Source of the DNA: Alphaproteobacteria bacterium
GTDB taxonomy: Bacteria; Pseudomonadota; Alphaproteobacteria; Rs-D84
Direction of reading: 5' to 3'
Assembly: GCA_017629245.1 (NCBI GenBank)
Contig: JAGBXO010000007.1
Coordinates: forward strand, 78,100 to 135,069
Length of the DNA: 56,970 nucleotides
Positions 54,051 to 56,970 of the stretch are shown here, one piece after another. The position numbers and the translations under genes are program-made. The notes under the pieces are model-generated. The model ran no database searches, was not told the origin of the DNA, and was given only the letters and a program-made list of their open reading frames with translations. Position 1 is the stretch's first letter. Each line of letters begins with the position of its first letter.

Positions 54051-54257
54051 ATGATATTGGGAATTGATATCTTATTAATAACCAAATATGCCATTGGCAT
54101 ATTGATTGTTACTGGCGTAATTATGGCCCCTGCATGGGTTGCACGTCAAAACGGCAAAGGCAAACCGGACATGCACGCAGTACGTCTGGCCAGTTGGGTT
54201 TTTGGCTGGTCAATAATTGGTTGGATTTGGGCACTGTATTGGGCAACCAAGAAATAA
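54051..54257 (+). CDS. Superinfection-immunity-family small membrane protein
   Basis: 68 residues with two membrane segments and a cytoplasmic loop. The second half, RLASWVFGWSIIGWIWALYWATK, fits the Imm_superinfect family (named after phage T4 Imm), with GW..IGWI.AL as its signature. In T4, Imm blocks entry of DNA from a second phage; bacterial homologues are common and their role is untested. Converges on pfk with adjacent stops. Confidence 0.7.
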   Translation: MILGIDILLITKYAIGILIVTGVIMAPAWVARQNGKGKPDMHAVRLASWVFGWSIIGWIWALYWATKK

Positions 54258-55337
54258 TTACCTGCGCATACCAATATATATACCCATATTATACGCAACC
54301 TCTAACAAAGGTTCCTGTTCACTGACATAAGCATTTGATGTCAACAATTCCGGCACCTTGGGATCATATGCACAATCACCCGCCGCAACAAAGTCTGCCA
54401 ATGCCACAGTATGAACATCATCACATTCCAATGCTGTCATCACATATGTTTCGCCATTTTCAATAGCATTCAGCGCACAATCCGCGAATCGCGTTGCCAA
54501 AATTCTATCCGATGCAATCGTATCTCCGGCACGCTGGGTATGTTCTGGAAACGCTGTACGATTTACAATTCCTGCTGCTGTTAATTTTCGTGCAATCATA
54601 TCCGCCGGCTTTCCCGAATGGCCACGCAAAGAAATTCCTTCGGACACAATTATAATACCATAATCGGTTGCCGAATTTTTAATATGTTTTACTAAATCAT
54701 CGACATCAAACTTAATTTCTGGAATTAAAACAGCCGCCGCCCCTACCGCTACACCTGCATACAACGCCAACATACCACAGTCGCGTCCCATTGCCTGGAC
54801 AACAAACCACCTGTGATGACTTCGCGCCGTTAACATTAACTGGTCGCAATACGCCGTCAATTGTTGGACCGCCGTATCAAAACCAATTGTCCGTGTTGTC
54901 AGTGGCATATCCATATCAATTGTTTTCGGGATACAAACCAGTTGCAAATCCCGATATATATCACGATTTGCCCACGCCAATGACAAACTGCCATTACCAC
55001 CAATCAAAATCAAAGCATCAAAGTTCAACAACTTCAAAGATTCGCGCAATCTTTTATTAAACAATTTTAATTTCCCAGATTCCGCTGCTGTTTCAAAATT
55101 CAATGCATGTACACGCCCATTATGCAAAAAACTGCCTGCCAAACGCGCATTCTCAATTGGCAATAACATATCATCTAATCTAATTACCGCAGGCGGCGCC
55201 ACAGTCAACCCATCTGTACCATCTAATATTCCCCAAACCTGCCACCCGCGCAGACTGGCACCACGCATAATTCGTTGAATAACCGTATTTAAACCACTGC
55301 AATCCCCACCTGTGGTCATAATTCCAATTTTCTTCAT
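54258..55337 (-). CDS. pfkA: 6-phosphofructokinase (phosphate donor uncertain)
   Basis: 359 residues from the ATG at 55337 (GGAGAGG upstream). Phosphorylates fructose 6-phosphate. Motifs: TTGGDCSGLN at 8-17 (GGDAPGMN in E. coli), GGNGS at 113-117 and PKTIDMD at 137-143. In the family, Gly after GGD/N and the residue after Pro (Gly in ATP enzymes, Lys in PPi enzymes) predict the donor; here Gly and Lys give the mixed pattern of group III enzymes. The Asp of GGDGS is Asn and the Asn of TIDND is Met, both unusual. The rest (TAFPEHTQRAG, GMRR end) is ordinary. Confidence 0.88.
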   Translation of the reverse strand: MKKIGIMTTGGDCSGLNTVIQRIMRGASLRGWQVWGILDGTDGLTVAPPAVIRLDDMLLPIENARLAGSFLHNGRVHALNFETAAESGKLKLFNKRLRESLKLLNFDALILIGGNGSLSLAWANRDIYRDLQLVCIPKTIDMDMPLTTRTIGFDTAVQQLTAYCDQLMLTARSHHRWFVVQAMGRDCGMLALYAGVAVGAAAVLIPEIKFDVDDLVKHIKNSATDYGIIIVSEGISLRGHSGKPADMIARKLTAAGIVNRTAFPEHTQRAGDTIASDRILATRFADCALNAIENGETYVMTALECDDVHTVALADFVAAGDCAYDPKVPELLTSNAYVSEQEPLLEVAYNMGIYIGMRR

Positions 55338-55447
55338 AAAACCTCTCCATATTTCGACAAAATTATACCACAAATAAATTGACAAAGGAATATTATTTGG
55401 AATAATTTGTCCAAATTAATAATTAATCTTTGTTTCAGGAGTATCGT

Positions 55448-56587
55448 ATGTCAAAGAAAAACAATATGGGTCAAACAAAACGTTCCACAGATGATTTAAT
55501 CAATGATGCAATTTCACAACAAAACGACTGGCTGGAAAATCGCCGCGAATATACACGCGGATTCTTAAAATCATTAAACTTGTTTGCACGCCCATCTGAA
55601 AAAAATTCAGACACACAAAAAAAGACAGAACCAACACCTGAACAAAAAAAGAAAAATAAATTAAAATCATATTGGTTTCCAATTGCATGTGCTTTAATTG
55701 TAATATTCATTGCAGTATGGGTTATGTTTATTCGCACCCCGGTTCCATCACGCGTTGTTGTTGTCCCAACTATCCCAGATCCAATTATTCAGCCTGTAAA
55801 AAAGTTAACCGTACCTGAATTTGATATTGTCCGCATTGAAAAGAATGGGAATATCGTTATTGCCGGGTACTGGTTGCCACACGAGAACATATCAATTTTA
55901 GTAAACAATAAAATTATTGCAACCGAACGCACAGATTATCGTGGCGAATTCGTTTACACAACCAATGACCCATGGGCACCAGGAAACTACACCGTCGCCT
56001 TGCTGGGCACAGAACCTGAGGTTAAGTCATCCCAACGGGTATTCTTATACATATCTGAACACGGGGTGGCTAATTCTATATCATTATTAATGAATAAAGA
56101 CGGCAGCACACTATTGCAAGCACCAGCTATTCTAAAAGACGGCGACTTGTCTATATCAAAAATTGATTATCTAAGCACAGGTCGCATTGTCGTCACCGGC
56201 GATGCATTGCCGCGCCTGCGTATATCTTTGGCACTGGATGGCAAATATATGGGTTTTGCCCGCGCATCAGACCATAAACATTTTGGACTGGGGGCAGATG
56301 TCGGCGAACTGGAAACCGGACGCGAATACGAATTAGCTGTACGTCTGCACGATGGCGACGGCCGCACAGTTGCAACAATTTCCCACAAATTCACAATGCC
56401 AGAAATGACTGGTGATGAAGATACATATTACACAGTTCGTCGTGGTGATTGCCTGTGGATTATTGCACGCAACTTTATGCGACGTGGCATATTGTTCAGC
56501 ATAATTGCCGAACGCAATAACATTGAAAATCCAGACTTAATCCACCCAAAACAGAAATTACAAATACCTGTTTCTGGTAAACAATAA
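55448..56587 (+). CDS. Membrane-anchored LysM protein
   Basis: 379 residues from the ATG at 55448 (AGGAG 8 bases upstream). Cytoplasmic polar N-terminus (about 75 residues), one membrane segment (ACALIVIFIAVWVMFI), a periplasmic region with two Ig-like beta domains, and a C-terminal LysM domain (YYTVRRGDCLWIIARNFM...NPDLIHPKQKLQIP). LysM binds peptidoglycan. The architecture is like the YgaU/LysM-BON type but with Ig-like domains. It may tether a cytoplasmic partner to the wall. Followed after 22 bases by an HNH gene. Confidence 0.85.
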   Translation: MSKKNNMGQTKRSTDDLINDAISQQNDWLENRREYTRGFLKSLNLFARPSEKNSDTQKKTEPTPEQKKKNKLKSYWFPIACALIVIFIAVWVMFIRTPVPSRVVVVPTIPDPIIQPVKKLTVPEFDIVRIEKNGNIVIAGYWLPHENISILVNNKIIATERTDYRGEFVYTTNDPWAPGNYTVALLGTEPEVKSSQRVFLYISEHGVANSISLLMNKDGSTLLQAPAILKDGDLSISKIDYLSTGRIVVTGDALPRLRISLALDGKYMGFARASDHKHFGLGADVGELETGREYELAVRLHDGDGRTVATISHKFTMPEMTGDEDTYYTVRRGDCLWIIARNFMRRGILFSIIAERNNIENPDLIHPKQKLQIPVSGKQ

Positions 56588-56609
56588 ATATTACAAGGGG
56601 GGCAATAAA

Positions 56610-56970
56610 ATGAACAAGAAAGAAATATTATCTTTGATTGCCACCCTTGAAAAGACCCCTGACCAAATGACAAAACAACACCTTAAAAAGGTGTACGCTA
56701 TATTAATTGCATGCGGTCACTATCCCATATGTCCATGGTGCAACAAACCAATTTATAATATCAACGATTTCTCGTGGGATCACATTACCCCACGATCCCT
56801 GGGTGGCAAAAACACACTGGATAATCTGCAACCAATGCACAAACATTGCAACAATGAAGATAAACAAGCCATCGCATACCAAACAGAATATAACTATGAT
56901 TTAAAATCAGACCTCGAAGAAACCGTTTATAACGTACGCATTACAGTCTCTAAAAAACGTGCACAAACAA
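56610..56970 (+). CDS. HNH endonuclease family protein (3' end outside window)
   Basis: Frame open from the ATG at 56610 (AGGGGGG 8 bases upstream) to the window end, 120 codons visible. After a helical N-terminus, CPWCNKPI is followed by FSWDHITPRSLGG, TLDNLQPMHKHCNNED, giving the HNH core: Cys pair, Asp-His, Asn and His-x2-Cys. Such nucleases occur in restriction, mobile elements, phage packaging and as stand-alone genes; the class cannot be told without the rest. Confidence 0.8.
   Translation, partial: MNKKEILSLIATLEKTPDQMTKQHLKKVYAILIACGHYPICPWCNKPIYNINDFSWDHITPRSLGGKNTLDNLQPMHKHCNNEDKQAIAYQTEYNYDLKSDLEETVYNVRITVSKKRAQT

Overview
The window looks like part of a small, compact genome of a Gram-negative bacterium. 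It has lipid A genes (lpxA, lpxB), two beta-barrel outer-membrane proteins, bactofilin, TspO, RodZ and E. coli-like tRNAs with encoded CCA. Gene content and the many secreted Cys-rich orphan proteins suggest a host-associated alphaproteobacterium of the gut RF32/Enterousia type; that placement is inference, since no rRNA is present. Intergenic gaps are short, neighbouring genes often overlap by 1-8 bases, and several genes appear to have leaderless mRNAs.

Layout. 1-4674: an operon of secreted proteins, including a GH108-type muramidase, that I cannot tie to a known system. 4673-5746: an ART-like orphan and four tRNA genes (minus). 5940-8459: a large secreted Cys-rich protein. 8484-11480: lpxA-lpxB and a polytopic membrane protein (minus). 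11521-14275: trmN6, an M23 peptidase, bactofilin and rpiB (plus). 14428-18046: leuS, a small membrane protein and tlyA. 18135-18956: a Panacea-like protein with an N-terminal Cys cluster. 18957-19615: a gene-free, A/C-rich stretch holding a very good match to a chromosomal dif site (19533-19560), so this is probably the replication terminus. 19616-22201: mscL with an added zinc ribbon, aroK and a barrel protein. 22241-27604: secreted Cys-rich proteins around prfA-hisS, with two structured leader or small RNAs. 27621-33019: ygjP-like, tkt, rnhA and a long repeat-containing surface protein behind a third structured RNA. 33029-39317: rlmE, a small orphan, an Ffh M-domain-only protein, uvrA, rodZ and dusB. 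39337-44727: ftsB/divIC, tspO, tRNA-Arg, a MarR regulator facing a Cys-rich secreted protein, tRNA-Pro, a second member of the Cys-motif family and a ureohydrolase. 44729-47441: a possible kinase-fold orphan, an overlapping spanin-like pair and rho. 47488-52617: a 1709-residue autotransporter. 52723-56970: eno, a superinfection-immunity-family protein, pfk, a LysM protein and a truncated HNH nuclease gene.

How parts fit together. Envelope building dominates: LPS (lpxA/lpxB), wall shape (M23 peptidase with bactofilin, RodZ, FtsB/DivIC), outer-membrane barrels and many exported orphans. The most unusual signal is a set of three minus-strand RNAs (starting near 23340, 27569 and 32984). Each starts at a good sigma70-like promoter, opens with two tandem hairpins, ends in one or more intrinsic terminators, and sits just upstream of a secreted or surface protein gene. 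Two share a 15-base identity overlapping the terminator, and one carries mutually exclusive pairings typical of attenuation. This may be an undescribed RNA-controlled surface-protein regulon. A second recurring pattern is a -10 hexamer placed 6-7 bases before the ATG, which predicts leaderless transcripts; one case is a symmetric bidirectional promoter sharing a single -10 between dusB and ftsB/divIC.
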